A DNA stretch of 64,000 nucleotides from an uncultured Lachnospiraceae bacterium (GTDB lineage Bacteria > Bacillota > Clostridia > Lachnospirales > Lachnospiraceae): NCBI GenBank assembly GCA_947086895.1, contig CAMUAR010000010.1, forward strand, positions 1-64,000, in the 5' to 3' direction. A program made the position numbers and the translations under genes. This document shows, one piece after another, positions 50,695 to 60,938 of the stretch. The notes under the pieces were generated by a model. That model was given only the letters and a program-made list of their open reading frames with translations. It was not told where the DNA came from and did no database searches. Within the stretch, counting starts at the first letter, position 1; each line of letters opens with the position of its first letter.

Positions 50695-52893
50695 ATGAAA
50701 CGAAGAGTCAAATGTATGCTCTCACTTTTGCTGGTGCAATGTATGGCGTTCATTTTTCCTGTTGTATCAGCACAGGCGGCAGAACCAGGAACAAAAGACG
50801 CCCCTTGGGATATTTCCGCAGTTGCGGAAATCGATCATGTGAAAGCATGGTTGGAGGGCAGTGAGCAAGAAGGATATACCCTCTATATTGAAGGAGAAGG
50901 TCGTATGACGGATACGTTCCGCACAATAGACCCGCCGTGGAAATCAGTAAAAAGCAATATCATTGCGGTAAAAATTGGCGAGGGTGTAACAAATGTAGGA
51001 GCCTATGCATTTAACTTTTGCAGAGGTTTAACCAGTGTTTCCCTGCCGGAAAGTCTGACGGAAATTGGTACTTATGCATTTCATTCTACCAGAGTGAAAC
51101 GGCTGGTAATACCAGCGTCTGTCAATACAATTGGCAGGATGATTGCCAATCCGACAACATACTATGAAGTGCTTGGCAGTCCTTCCACAGTAAATAATCA
51201 TGCTTTTTCCACTTCCTTAGTTTCTGTGGCGGATCAAGCTGTGGCAGAAGCACTGAACCCACAGACAGATGTGCTTGCTATTATTGTACTTAACGGTGGG
51301 ATTTACGGTGAAACAGACGACGATCTTGCAAATCTTTCTTATGGTTTAATTGCGCCAAAAAAAGAGGGCTTTACTTTTGAAGGATGGTATCAAAGTGCAG
51401 ATTTTGCTGGTCAGAGATGTTTAGAGGACAGCAGAGGAAGAACTGCGGTTAATATTAACCATATCTATTATGCAAAATGGGCTGAAACAATTGTAACACC
51501 AACACCGGAAGCAACACCAAGCCCAGAGCCGACCAGCGCGGCAACACCAACACCAGAAACAACGCCAAGCCCGGAGCCGACCAGTGCGGCAACGCCAGCA
51601 CCGGAAGCAACGCCAAGCCCGGAGCCGACCAGTGCGGCAACACCGACACCAGAAACAACGCCAAGCCCGGAGCCGACCAGTGAGGCAACGCCGACGCCGG
51701 AAACAACACCAAGCCCGGAGCCGACCAGTGAGGCAACGCCGACGCCAGAGACAACGCCAAGCCCGGAGCCGACCAGTGCGGCAACACCAACACCAGAAGC
51801 AACGCCAAGCCCAGAGCCAACTGGTGAGGCAACGCCAGAACCAGACCCCGGCATACCAAATATTAAAGGTGAGTCAGGAAAAAAAGGCTGGGATATTATT
51901 AAAGAAGAAATACAGAAAGCAAAAAAGAAAAATACAGTAACCGTGGAAATGAATGGCGCTGCTGTGCTGGAAAGCAGTGTTCTTGATGTTATGAAGGGCA
52001 AGGACATTACTGTTATTTTTTATATGAGTGATAATATTATTTGGAGTATCCGTGGAACAAGTGTTACAAAAAATGCTGCAAAAGACATTGATTTAAGAGT
52101 TGAGCTTAATACAGAAAATATTCCTGACAATATCATTGATAAGGTGGAGAAAAAAGGAGATATCACGCAATTAAGCCTTTTTTATAATGGTGATTTTGGT
52201 TTTACTGCAAATCTTTCTATAAATATAGGAAAAGAAAACGAAGGACGCAATGCTGATTTGTACTATTATAATAAGGACAGCAAAAAGATGGAATGGCAGG
52301 GCGAAGACCGTGTAGAATCCGAGGGATGGACTACATTTTCTTTTACACATGCTTCCGATTATGTGATTGTATTAAGCAAGGCATCCGAACCAGAACCAAC
52401 GCCTGATGAACCAAGTCCAGTTCCGACAAAAGTTGTTACACCGACTCCAGAACCGACAAAAGGCGGCGAATCAGATCCGGAAATTACACCAAGTACAGCT
52501 CCGGCGCAGGAGCAAAAACCAACGGGTTCTGTTCAGCCAACTCCTGTTTCAGAAGCAGAACCGACTCCAACTTCCACGAATATAGAAGATTCTGAACCGA
52601 CTTCAGCTCCTGAGATTTCGACAGAGCCAACGCCGGAAGTTATATTAACTCCAGAGCCAGCACCGACAAAAGAACCTTCTGTTACAGAAGAACCTCCGGC
52701 AGCGACAAAAGAGCCAGAAACACCTACATCAACCACAGCGCCGCAGCCGACAGATGGAGAGCCGACATCAAGCACGCCAAAAAACGAAGAGGACAACGGA
52801 TTTCACTGGATGATACCAGTCGGCGTGGCGGCAGTATGCGCAGCTGCGTTTGGTATTGTATTGGTGCGCCGTAAGTCCGGCGGAAAGAAATAA
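50695..52893 (+). CDS. Membrane-anchored surface protein with BspA-like and InlB-type repeats
   Basis: 732 residues. Signal peptide (about 1-29, ending VSAQAA), a short leucine-rich BspA-like region (VGAYAFNFCRGLTSVSLPES, IGTYAFHST), an InlB/Listeria-Bacteroides repeat (EGFTFEGWYQ to HIYYAKW), then about seven 16-residue TPTPEATPSPEPTSAA units encoded by 48-bp DNA repeats. A second globular domain, another Pro/Thr/Glu stalk and a C-terminal membrane helix (WMIPVGVAAVCAAAFGIVLV) with RRKSGGKK complete it. No LPxTG is present. It likely projects from the cell surface. The start at 50695 is the first that gives a signal peptide. It lies 22 nt before the large lyase-like gene. Confidence 0.8.
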   Translation: MKRRVKCMLSLLLVQCMAFIFPVVSAQAAEPGTKDAPWDISAVAEIDHVKAWLEGSEQEGYTLYIEGEGRMTDTFRTIDPPWKSVKSNIIAVKIGEGVTNVGAYAFNFCRGLTSVSLPESLTEIGTYAFHSTRVKRLVIPASVNTIGRMIANPTTYYEVLGSPSTVNNHAFSTSLVSVADQAVAEALNPQTDVLAIIVLNGGIYGETDDDLANLSYGLIAPKKEGFTFEGWYQSADFAGQRCLEDSRGRTAVNINHIYYAKWAETIVTPTPEATPSPEPTSAATPTPETTPSPEPTSAATPAPEATPSPEPTSAATPTPETTPSPEPTSEATPTPETTPSPEPTSEATPTPETTPSPEPTSAATPTPEATPSPEPTGEATPEPDPGIPNIKGESGKKGWDIIKEEIQKAKKKNTVTVEMNGAAVLESSVLDVMKGKDITVIFYMSDNIIWSIRGTSVTKNAAKDIDLRVELNTENIPDNIIDKVEKKGDITQLSLFYNGDFGFTANLSINIGKENEGRNADLYYYNKDSKKMEWQGEDRVESEGWTTFSFTHASDYVIVLSKASEPEPTPDEPSPVPTKVVTPTPEPTKGGESDPEITPSTAPAQEQKPTGSVQPTPVSEAEPTPTSTNIEDSEPTSAPEISTEPTPEVILTPEPAPTKEPSVTEEPPAATKEPETPTSTTAPQPTDGEPTSSTPKNEEDNGFHWMIPVGVAAVCAAAFGIVLVRRKSGGKK
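51500..51840 (+). repeat. 48-bp coding tandem repeat (PTPE stalk)
   Basis: About seven imperfect 48-bp units encode TPTPEATPSPEPTSAA. Variation is mostly at Ala/Thr and Ala/Glu codons. Unit number is expected to vary between strains. Confidence 0.85.
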
Positions 52894-52915
52894 AAAGTAA
52901 GGAGGGAGCAAAAGA

Positions 52916-55900
52916 ATGAAACGAAAAAATAAAAAGCTGGCAAAATATTTCACTGCGTCAATTACAACAGCTGCGCTGGTATTGCAGAACATGTATGCGC
53001 CTGGTACACTGCATCAAGCTGCGGAAACAGATACAGGAATTGTTGCAGCGGAAGGTTCCGATAAACTGGAATCCATGATGACAAGTTATGTGCCGCAAGT
53101 AATTGAATTTACAGATCCTTACAGCGGATTTACGCATCCAGGCGTGGGAGTTACAAAAGACTTACTGGAAACCGTGCGGACGCAGGTACTTGCTGGTGCA
53201 GAGCCATGGAACAGTTATTTTAGAACTATGCTGTTAGACACTTGGTATTCTGACAGCAGCATGGGTCCTGCCCAGCAGGTAGGTTCTTTTAATAACAGCC
53301 GTTTTATCAGCGATGGAAGCCGCGCTTATGCTCAGGCATTGATGTATTTTATTACCGGAAATAATGCTTACCGCAGAAATGCAATGAACATTATCCGCGT
53401 ATATGAAACGATTGATCCAGAAACATTAACTTATTTTAATGATGCATGTATCCATACAGGCATTCCAACAAATCGTATTTGTATTGCAGCGGAGATCCTT
53501 CGGTATTCGACCTACGAAGTGACAGAGGGTTATACCGATGCGGAACTTGCGTGGACGGATGAAGATACCGAAAAGTTTATCTCGAATTTCTTAAGCCCTG
53601 AAGTGGAAGTGTTTCAGTATAGTCCAGACCGTTTTATGAACCAGCATCTTTATACAACCATTGGCGCGATGTCCGCATACTTGTTTATGGATGATGCGGA
53701 AAGTTATGAAAAGGCGGTAGAATGGTTTACCGTAAATCAAAACGGGCGCGACCAGGGATTTAACGGTTCCATCAAACGGTTGTTCCGGGAGATTACCACA
53801 TTGGATGAAGTAGGTCAGAAAGAAGGAAGCGGTACTCCTTTAGCTGAGCCTGTTATACAGCATGTGGAGATGGGGCGCGACCAGGCACATGGCTGCGGCG
53901 ATTTGACAAACTCTGCCATTCTGTCCCGCTTAATGCAGAGTCAGGGAACAAAAGTAGATCCAGAGTACGGGACAGTATCGACAGATGCAAATGCTGTGGA
54001 CTGCTATACATTTTTAAATGACCGTCTGGTAAATGCTGCGGATTTTTTCTTCCAGTATATGTTAGGTTATGATGCCGAGTGGGTTCCAGTGCCGTTTGCA
54101 ATTGCTTCCGACGGGACGATAAAAGACTCTTATGCAGCGTTTGCAGCCAGCTATCGCGGACGCTACAGCACAATTAATTTCTGGGATTTTTATACTTATT
54201 ATGCCTATAACAAAGGTATGACAAAAGAAGAAATCAAAGCATTATATCCTTATTTCTATGATGGATATACAAAAAAAATTTACACAAACTGGGACAATAA
54301 TGATGGCGGCGGCGATTTCTGGGTATTTCTTCCAAAGGAAGCAGCAGGAGATACTTCATTTCTTCCAGCGTCAGCTCCGGCAAATGTAATTCCGGTGGAA
54401 AATCGAGGGACGCTGGTTACCGCTGACAGCAGCTCCAGTATCAAGACAGATGGAGATGGAACAACCTATTTTCATTTTGAAAAATACGATGGAGAAAGCC
54501 GTGTGGCAATGAACAGTGCTGGTATTGGCAGCAATGAGTTTTTGTTCCGCGTGCGCACGGACGGCATTGCAAAGCTGACGATGAGCGGAGGACCTTACGG
54601 AACGATTTATCTGCCGGATACAAAGGGACAATGGGAGTATGTAACTTACAGCAGAAACAGCGATGAAGGGTTAGGAGATATTTATTATTTTGCAATATCC
54701 CAGATCGAAGGCAGCTATGTAGATATCGACGGTATTTATATAAATCCGTCTGCTTCCAATTTGGATGCGGTGAAATTTGAGAGCGGAAGAAAGGAAGTTT
54801 CTTTAGCGACTTATATTGGGGCGTCGTTCCAGAGTGAATTTGGTGCGGTAAATACGACGGTTCCTGCAAATACGGTTCACTACAGAGGAATTCAGCTGCC
54901 GGACGGCGCAGTGGTAGATGCAAACACGGGGGCAGTCAGCTGGACGCCTCAGACTGCCGGGCAATATATATTTTATATCGCCGCGGAGGCGGGAGATACG
55001 ACAACGCTGAAACGAATTAACATTACCGTCAGCGGCACCCGCGCCGAAGCAGTAGAAAATGCAATCCTTCCTTATCAGGAAAATGAGATCTATACCACGG
55101 CAAGTCTGACTGCTGTTCAAAAAGTACTTCGCGAAGCGAGGGAAATGGCGGGAAACACCGCGGTGACCGATGAGGAATTTACGATAAAATTAAACGAATT
55201 AAGTGCGGCTGTGTCTGAGTTGGAGCTGGTATCTCCTCTGTTAAAGAATGACCCGCTGACCGACGGAACTTCATTGGACTTTAGTAAAATGAATGTGGGC
55301 AATCGTTCTACCTTTGATTCTCCTGCGCCTTGGCTGGATGCCGAACCAGGTACCTTTGTCGGGTTTTGGCTTGTTGAGGATAAAGGCTGCATTATGGATT
55401 TTGGCGCAGATTATAAGATTTCCGTCAATAAATTTGGATTTCAGGCGCGCGCTGGATTCTCTGACCGTCTGGCAGGCGTGCAGGTGTTTGGCTCCAACGA
55501 CCGCACAAACTGGGAGAAACTTACCGTAAAAGAAGCAGCTTACCAGCAGGGTTACCAGACCGTGGATGTGGCGGAAGAATATCACAACAGTCAGTATCGT
55601 TATCTGATGTTTAAAAAGACACATGAATATGCAGATGTATTGTCCGGCTCAGTGCAAAATTTGCTTGAGTTTGGAGAAGTGCGTATGTGGGGTACCCGCG
55701 TTGAGACAGGAAACCTGATTGAAAGCATTTCCATAGCGTGCGATGCGGTAGAAAACGGAAGAATTAAGATGGGTGATACGGTCACTTTGACAATTCAAGG
55801 ACGGGATGTTTTGCGCGATTTGGCGGTAAATATTCATGGCGTGGACGCTGTAATTACAGAGCGCGCGGATCATGTATATACCGCGGAAGCAGTGATGAAT

Positions 55901-58849
55901 TCGACCGATTGTAAGACAGGGCAGGTTGGATTTGCGCTGAATTATACAAAAACCGACGGCACGCTAGGCGAGACATTCTACAATACAACCGATGGTACAT
56001 CGCTGTTTTTGATAAATTCCGACAGTTTTATCAACACAAATCTTCTGGCGGCAGAATTAAGTGCAAGCAGCGGTTCCTGGGATGGTAAATTAAATCCAGA
56101 ACAGTGCGCAGCATTATTGTTCGATGGAAATTTAGCAACATTCGGCGATCTGAAAAACCAGTTTGGCGATTACTATGTTGTAGATTTTGGCGAGGGAGTG
56201 ACAATTTCTCTTACAGATGTAATGATGATGCCAAGACCAGACCATCCAGCCAGAATGAATGGAACAGTAATTTATGGTTCCAACGATACCGAACATGAAG
56301 CTTACAGCGACAAGGAATGGACGGCGCTTACTCCTGCCGTGTCCGGCGCAGCGACGAACGTCTGGTCGCACACGGCAGAGAATGCATTGTTAAGCAAGGA
56401 ATCCTATCGATTCTTTAAAATTCTCGGAGCAGAGAACGGGGATATTTCAGAAGTCGAGTTCTATGGAAGCTATCATGCTGAAGTAGGGAAAATTGCAGGG
56501 CAGATTACTGAGCTGCCGGTACAAGAAGCGGCGCAAAGTACACTGGTATATCCGGCGGTTCCAGCAGGATTTACGCTTTCTGTAGCATCGAGCAGCAATG
56601 AAGCAGTTATTGGCAAAGATGGAAGTGTGCGCGCGGCAGCAGAAGATACGATTGTCACAGTAAAACTTTTGGTTGCAGCGGCGAATGGAGAGACGGCAGA
56701 AACGGCAGAGATCCCAGTGACTGTCAGAGGATTAAACAGCATTATCACCGGAATTCCAGTGCCGGAAAAAGGCGCACAGGCACTTACCATGCCGGAAGTG
56801 CCGGAAGGTTTTCGCATAAGCGTAATTTCGTCCAGCAATGAACAGATTGTAGCTTTGGGCGACGGCAAAATTACAACTCCAGAAAGAGACAGCTTAGTAA
56901 AAGTAAAGTTAGAACTTGTGCGTGAGAGCGATGGAGTATCTGTAGAATCCGAAGAATACGCAGTGATGATTTACGGAGCGACCGAATCATCAAAACTGGA
57001 TGTTTTGACATTGGCAGAAACAATGGAAGCAAGCAGCGGTTCCTGGGATGGTAAATTGAATCCAGAACAGTGTGCGCAGCAGCTGTTTGATGGCAGCATT
57101 GATACATTTGGAGATCTGAAGTCGGGAAATACCTACACAATTGATTTTGGAGCAGGGGTTGCAGTAATGCCGACAAAGTTCCGTTTTCATCCTCGTGTTG
57201 GGGGAAGAAATAACACAGAGTATGTGCCAAGAATGAATGGAGCTTATATCCAGGGCTCCATGGATGGAAAGACTTGGGTAAATATTACGGCACCATTAGA
57301 AGGCGTATCAGAAATTAAGTATTATGATGTTACAGCGGAGCAGTTCTTAAACTGTGGAAGTTTTCGTTATTTTAAAATTACAGGAGCGTCAAGTGGAAAT
57401 ATTGCAGAAGCAGAATTTTATGGTATGATAGATCAAGCTGAAATACCAGAAATTCCAGAAGAAGCGATTGATGTTATGGCAGAAGCAGCGAGTATGACAG
57501 CAAGCAGCGGTGACTGGAATAATACAATGACAGCAGAACAATGTGCGCAGCAGTTGTTTGACGGAAACCTAGATACTTATGGAGATTTAAAAACAGGAAA
57601 TACTTATACGATCGATTTTGGTGAAGGAACAACAATAATACCAACGAAATTTGAAGTATATCCAAGAAAAGGGACTGGCAGTAAACCGCTTTATGAATTT
57701 GTAGACCGTTTGAATGGAGTGAAGTTCCAGGGTTCAAACGATGGAAGTACTTGGACAGATATTACAGATGAATTGGCAGGTATTGTAAAGGCAGAAGGTG
57801 CAGATAAGTGGTATGAACTTGCTGTAACAGCAGCCATAACCGACAGTTACCGATATATTCAGATCATCGGCGGTACTGGCGGAAATATGGCTGAAGTCAA
57901 GATGTACGGGACAGTCAATAGAGAAGAAACGCCAGAAGTGCCAAAAGAAACAATTGATGTTGCAACAGAAGCAGTAAGTATGACAGCAAGCAGCGGTGAC
58001 TGGAATAATACAATGACAGCAGAACAGTGTGCGCAGCAGTTGTTTGACGGAAACCTAGATACTTATGGAGATTTAAAAACAGGAAATACTTATACGATCG
58101 ATTTTGGTGAAGGAACAACAATAATACCAACGAAATTTGAAGTATATCCAAGAAAAGGGACTGGCAGTAAACCGCTTTATGAATTTGTAGACCGTTTGAA
58201 TGGAGTGAAGTTCCAGGGTTCAAACGATGGAAGTACTTGGACAGATATTACAGATGAATTGGCAGGTATTGTAAAGGCAGAAGGTGCAGATAAGTGGTAT
58301 GAACTTGCTGTAACAGCGGTCATAACCGACAGTTACCGCTACATTCAGATAACTGGCGGGCAGGGCGGCAATATGGCTGAAGTCAAGATGTACGGCACAG
58401 TCAGCAAAACAGAATCCACAACAATAACAACGCCTCCAAGCATGTCAGATCCAGATAACGGGACAGAGGATTCTATAGCACCAAGCGAACCAGAGGCAGA
58501 CAATCCGACTGTTCCAGAGGAGCCAAGCGTGCCAGAAGAACCGGAAAACCCAAGTAATCCAGACGAAGGGGATAATGGAAGCGAGGAAACGCCAACGCCG
58601 GAGGAGCCAAGCGTGCCAGAAGAACCGGAAAACCCAGGCAATCCAGACGAAGGGGATAATGGAAGCGAGGAAACGCCAACGCCGGAGGAGCCAAGCGTGC
58701 CAGAAGAACCGGAAACCCCAAGTAATTCAGACAATTCGGACGATTCTGCGGGTTCGGAGGATCATGATTCAGAAAGAACAGATACTTTGGTGGATCAAAC
58801 GGAAGCGATTTCAGCGAAAAAAGAGGATGAACAGATGGAAAATCCTTGA
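52916..58849 (+). CDS. Very large secreted alginate-lyase-like protein with repeated discoidin domains
   Basis: 1977 residues. A signal peptide (about 1-37) precedes an (alpha/alpha) toroid domain resembling the alginate lyase/chondroitinase family (about 60-480; FTHPGVGVTKDLLETVRTQV, RFMNQHLYTTIGAMSAY). After it come a carbohydrate-binding-like region, an Ig-like domain (GIQLPDGAVVDANTGAVSW), a FIVAR-like helical segment, and about five discoidin (F5/8 type C) domains. The last two of these are nearly identical at DNA level. The C-terminus has a 28-residue PEEPSVPEEP-type repeat and ends without LPxTG or a membrane helix, so attachment is unexplained. It probably binds and cleaves a uronic-acid-rich polysaccharide outside the cell. 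The lyase call is moderate. Confidence 0.75.
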   Translation: MKRKNKKLAKYFTASITTAALVLQNMYAPGTLHQAAETDTGIVAAEGSDKLESMMTSYVPQVIEFTDPYSGFTHPGVGVTKDLLETVRTQVLAGAEPWNSYFRTMLLDTWYSDSSMGPAQQVGSFNNSRFISDGSRAYAQALMYFITGNNAYRRNAMNIIRVYETIDPETLTYFNDACIHTGIPTNRICIAAEILRYSTYEVTEGYTDAELAWTDEDTEKFISNFLSPEVEVFQYSPDRFMNQHLYTTIGAMSAYLFMDDAESYEKAVEWFTVNQNGRDQGFNGSIKRLFREITTLDEVGQKEGSGTPLAEPVIQHVEMGRDQAHGCGDLTNSAILSRLMQSQGTKVDPEYGTVSTDANAVDCYTFLNDRLVNAADFFFQYMLGYDAEWVPVPFAIASDGTIKDSYAAFAASYRGRYSTINFWDFYTYYAYNKGMTKEEIKALYPYFYDGYTKKIYTNWDNNDGGGDFWVFLPKEAAGDTSFLPASAPANVIPVENRGTLVTADSSSSIKTDGDGTTYFHFEKYDGESRVAMNSAGIGSNEFLFRVRTDGIAKLTMSGGPYGTIYLPDTKGQWEYVTYSRNSDEGLGDIYYFAISQIEGSYVDIDGIYINPSASNLDAVKFESGRKEVSLATYIGASFQSEFGAVNTTVPANTVHYRGIQLPDGAVVDANTGAVSWTPQTAGQYIFYIAAEAGDTTTLKRINITVSGTRAEAVENAILPYQENEIYTTASLTAVQKVLREAREMAGNTAVTDEEFTIKLNELSAAVSELELVSPLLKNDPLTDGTSLDFSKMNVGNRSTFDSPAPWLDAEPGTFVGFWLVEDKGCIMDFGADYKISVNKFGFQARAGFSDRLAGVQVFGSNDRTNWEKLTVKEAAYQQGYQTVDVAEEYHNSQYRYLMFKKTHEYADVLSGSVQNLLEFGEVRMWGTRVETGNLIESISIACDAVENGRIKMGDTVTLTIQGRDVLRDLAVNIHGVDAVITERADHVYTAEAVMNSTDCKTGQVGFALNYTKTDGTLGETFYNTTDGTSLFLINSDSFINTNLLAAELSASSGSWDGKLNPEQCAALLFDGNLATFGDLKNQFGDYYVVDFGEGVTISLTDVMMMPRPDHPARMNGTVIYGSNDTEHEAYSDKEWTALTPAVSGAATNVWSHTAENALLSKESYRFFKILGAENGDISEVEFYGSYHAEVGKIAGQITELPVQEAAQSTLVYPAVPAGFTLSVASSSNEAVIGKDGSVRAAAEDTIVTVKLLVAAANGETAETAEIPVTVRGLNSIITGIPVPEKGAQALTMPEVPEGFRISVISSSNEQIVALGDGKITTPERDSLVKVKLELVRESDGVSVESEEYAVMIYGATESSKLDVLTLAETMEASSGSWDGKLNPEQCAQQLFDGSIDTFGDLKSGNTYTIDFGAGVAVMPTKFRFHPRVGGRNNTEYVPRMNGAYIQGSMDGKTWVNITAPLEGVSEIKYYDVTAEQFLNCGSFRYFKITGASSGNIAEAEFYGMIDQAEIPEIPEEAIDVMAEAASMTASSGDWNNTMTAEQCAQQLFDGNLDTYGDLKTGNTYTIDFGEGTTIIPTKFEVYPRKGTGSKPLYEFVDRLNGVKFQGSNDGSTWTDITDELAGIVKAEGADKWYELAVTAAITDSYRYIQIIGGTGGNMAEVKMYGTVNREETPEVPKETIDVATEAVSMTASSGDWNNTMTAEQCAQQLFDGNLDTYGDLKTGNTYTIDFGEGTTIIPTKFEVYPRKGTGSKPLYEFVDRLNGVKFQGSNDGSTWTDITDELAGIVKAEGADKWYELAVTAVITDSYRYIQITGGQGGNMAEVKMYGTVSKTESTTITTPPSMSDPDNGTEDSIAPSEPEADNPTVPEEPSVPEEPENPSNPDEGDNGSEETPTPEEPSVPEEPENPGNPDEGDNGSEETPTPEEPSVPEEPETPSNSDNSDDSAGSEDHDSERTDTLVDQTEAISAKKEDEQMENP
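57491..58410 (+). repeat. 486-bp tandem duplication of a discoidin domain
   Basis: The segment from 57491 recurs at 57977 (offset 486 nt, 162 codons). It is almost base-for-base identical for the first about 340 nt, then diverges slightly. This indicates a recent in-frame duplication. Confidence 0.9.
58521..58730 (+). repeat. 84-bp coding tandem repeat at the C-terminus
   Basis: The sequence AGCCAAGCGT recurs at 58521, 58605 and 58689, giving an 84-bp (28-residue) unit present about 2.5 times and nearly identical between copies. Confidence 0.85.
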
Positions 58850-58956
58850 TTTTCTGTTTAAGAATTTTGTATCATTGTATAAGTTTTTTAAACAAAACAC
58901 ATATAACTAGAGTATTTTTAAACTTTTTAAGAACCCATTAAGACAATGATTTTATA

Positions 58957-59076
58957 AAAATAGAGCTGGAACTGTTATAAAGATAATAATTAGACAAAAT
59001 ATAATAGAATTTGATCGGTTGCTGATTTTGTATATTTTGAAAAATTATTTTATAACAGTTCTGGTTCTGCTTTTTA
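58957..59076 (+). terminator. Long inverted repeat after the lyase-like gene
   Basis: GGAACTGTTATAAA (about 58968-58981) pairs with TTTATAACAGTTC (about 59049-59061), with further partial pairing outward and a TTTTT after the right arm. Probably a terminator with a long loop. The rest of 58850-59429 is AT-rich and without a gene. Confidence 0.5.
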
Positions 59077-59429
59077 AACAAAGAATTCAATTTTAAAACT
59101 TTTATTTTTTATATAAAGAACTCTTTGAATTTTCCTAATAAATATTACAAAAAAACAATGATGCGAATTTTTATTTTGGAATGTAGCATAATCCCTTGTG
59201 CTGAATAAAATATCTATAAGAAGATAAGAAAATATCGAAAAAATAAAATTACCTCTTGAAAGAATTCGAAAGTTATGTTACCCTAAAGCGGGTGTTGTGC
59301 CAGTAATTTTCTTAAAAGATGTATACATGGATACGAAAACGAAATAAACTGCTGGTACAAATCATATAACGGCAGAAAAATATGCCAATAAAAAAGCAGA
59401 AAGAAAGCGCAGAAGGGAGCAGTTGTATT

Positions 59430-60713
59430 ATGAAATCGTACACAGAAATGAACCGGGATGAGCTTTTGGCGTTAAAGGCAAGCTTGGAAGAGGAATTTAA
59501 AACGGAAGAAGCAAAGGGTCTTTCCTTTAATATGGCGAGGGGAAAACCAGGTGCTTCCCAGCTGGCGATTTCTATGCCAATGCTGGATGAAATCAATTCT
59601 AGTTCCGATATGACAACTCTGCTGGGAAATGATACAAGAAATTATGGGGATTGGGATGGCATTGGAGAGTGCAGACAGCTTTTGGCAGATATGATGGAAG
59701 TAAAAAAAGCCAATGTGATTGTCTGCGGCAATTCCAGCTTAAATATTATGTACGATACGGTTGTCCGCTCTATGGTGATGGGGGTCAATGGTTCTACGCC
59801 TTGGTGCAAATTGGACAAGGTAAAATTTTTATGCCCAGTTCCAGGATATGACAGGCATTTTAAAATTACAGAGCTGTTTGGAATCGAGATGATTCCAATT
59901 CCGCTTGGCGAGTATGGACCAGATATGGATTTGGTAGAACAGTATGTAAATCATGATGATGCAGTAAAAGGAATTTGGTGTGTGCCGAAGTATTCCAATC
60001 CTACCGGGATTACGTACTCGGACGAGGTGGTAAGACGGTTTGCAAACTTAAAGCCAAAGGCAGAGGATTTTCGAATTTTCTGGGATAATGCGTATTGCAT
60101 TCATCATCTTTATGATAATATTCAGGATAAGATTTTAAATATTCTTGAAGAGTGCGAGAAGGCGGGCAACCCAAATATGGTTTATGTCTTTGCTTCTACA
60201 TCAAAAATCAGTTTTCCGGGTTCTGGTGTGTCTGCGATTGCTACTTCCCTGGAAAATATGGAATATATTAAAAAATTTATGACAACTCAGATTATCGGAC
60301 ACGATAAAATCAATCAGCTGCGCCATGCTAGATTCTTTAAAAATATCGATGGGTTAAATGCTCATATGAAAAAACATGCTGCGCTGATGCGCCCGAAGTT
60401 TGAGGCGGTGCTTGATATTTTGGAGTCCGAACTTACAGGGCTTAATATTGGAAGCTGGATTCGGCCAAGAGGCGGATATTTTATTTCTTTTGAAGCAATG
60501 CCAGGCTGTGCGAAAGCGATCGTTGCAAAGTGTAAAGAATTGGGGCTTGTTTTAACTGGCGCGGGGGCTACGTACCCTTATGGAAAAGATCCAAAGGATT
60601 CCAATATTCGTATTGCACCTTCCTTCCCAACGCCGGAGGAGATGAAGCAGGCAACAAAGATGTTTGTTCTTTGTGTAAAATTGGTTTCCATTGAAAAAAT
60701 ATTAAATCAGTAA
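59430..60713 (+). CDS. PLP-dependent aminotransferase, class I/II
   Basis: 427 residues. Fold-type-I aminotransferase of the MocR-like aminotransferase group: N-terminal MARGKPGASQLAISMPML, CGNSSLNIMYD, KYSNPTGITYSD, FWDNAYCIHHLY and the PLP lysine in FASTSKISFPGSG. It lacks the DNA-binding domain of true MocR regulators. The probable reaction is amino transfer between an amino acid such as aspartate and 2-oxoglutarate; the substrate is not fixed by sequence. The start at 59430 follows GGGAG; the longer frame from 59382 has no site. It is a single-gene unit. Confidence 0.87.
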   Translation: MKSYTEMNRDELLALKASLEEEFKTEEAKGLSFNMARGKPGASQLAISMPMLDEINSSSDMTTLLGNDTRNYGDWDGIGECRQLLADMMEVKKANVIVCGNSSLNIMYDTVVRSMVMGVNGSTPWCKLDKVKFLCPVPGYDRHFKITELFGIEMIPIPLGEYGPDMDLVEQYVNHDDAVKGIWCVPKYSNPTGITYSDEVVRRFANLKPKAEDFRIFWDNAYCIHHLYDNIQDKILNILEECEKAGNPNMVYVFASTSKISFPGSGVSAIATSLENMEYIKKFMTTQIIGHDKINQLRHARFFKNIDGLNAHMKKHAALMRPKFEAVLDILESELTGLNIGSWIRPRGGYFISFEAMPGCAKAIVAKCKELGLVLTGAGATYPYGKDPKDSNIRIAPSFPTPEEMKQATKMFVLCVKLVSIEKILNQ

Positions 60714-60765
60714 ACCGCTGGCAGCTTGATATTCCAATATCAGTGCTTATGTATTAAAGTGTTTT

Positions 60766-60835
60766 AATATACTCCTTTCTAAGTAACAAGTCCTTATTAT
60801 TTTGTTTGTATACTTAAAAGGGAGTATATTTTATA
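60766..60835 (+). terminator. Terminator after the aminotransferase gene
   Basis: AATATACTCCTTT (60766-60778) pairs with AAAGGGAGTATATT (60817-60830), one bulge, followed by TTAT. The right arm abuts the MATE remnant. Confidence 0.5.
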
Positions 60836-60938
60836 TAAGAATAAGATCAAAGTATTTTTGATAAAATATTTGGTGAGGCAGACGATTCACCTGCATAATT
60901 GCTTTGGAAATATTTTTTTCTTCGAAAACAGATGTCAT
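60831..60938 (-). pseudogene. MATE efflux transporter, N-terminal remnant
   Basis: A 35-codon minus-strand frame, MTSVFEEKNISKAIMQVN, with AAGGGAGG 10 nt before the ATG. FEEKxIxKA is the usual beginning of Clostridial MATE transporters. After about 18 residues the similarity ends and a stop follows, with no membrane helices. This is what remains after a deletion that brought the aminotransferase terminator next to it. Confidence 0.45.

Noticed and set aside
51500..51840. Regular 48-bp repeats that could suggest a CRISPR array
   Set aside because: They are contiguous, lack unique spacers and are in frame, encoding a Pro/Thr/Glu stalk.
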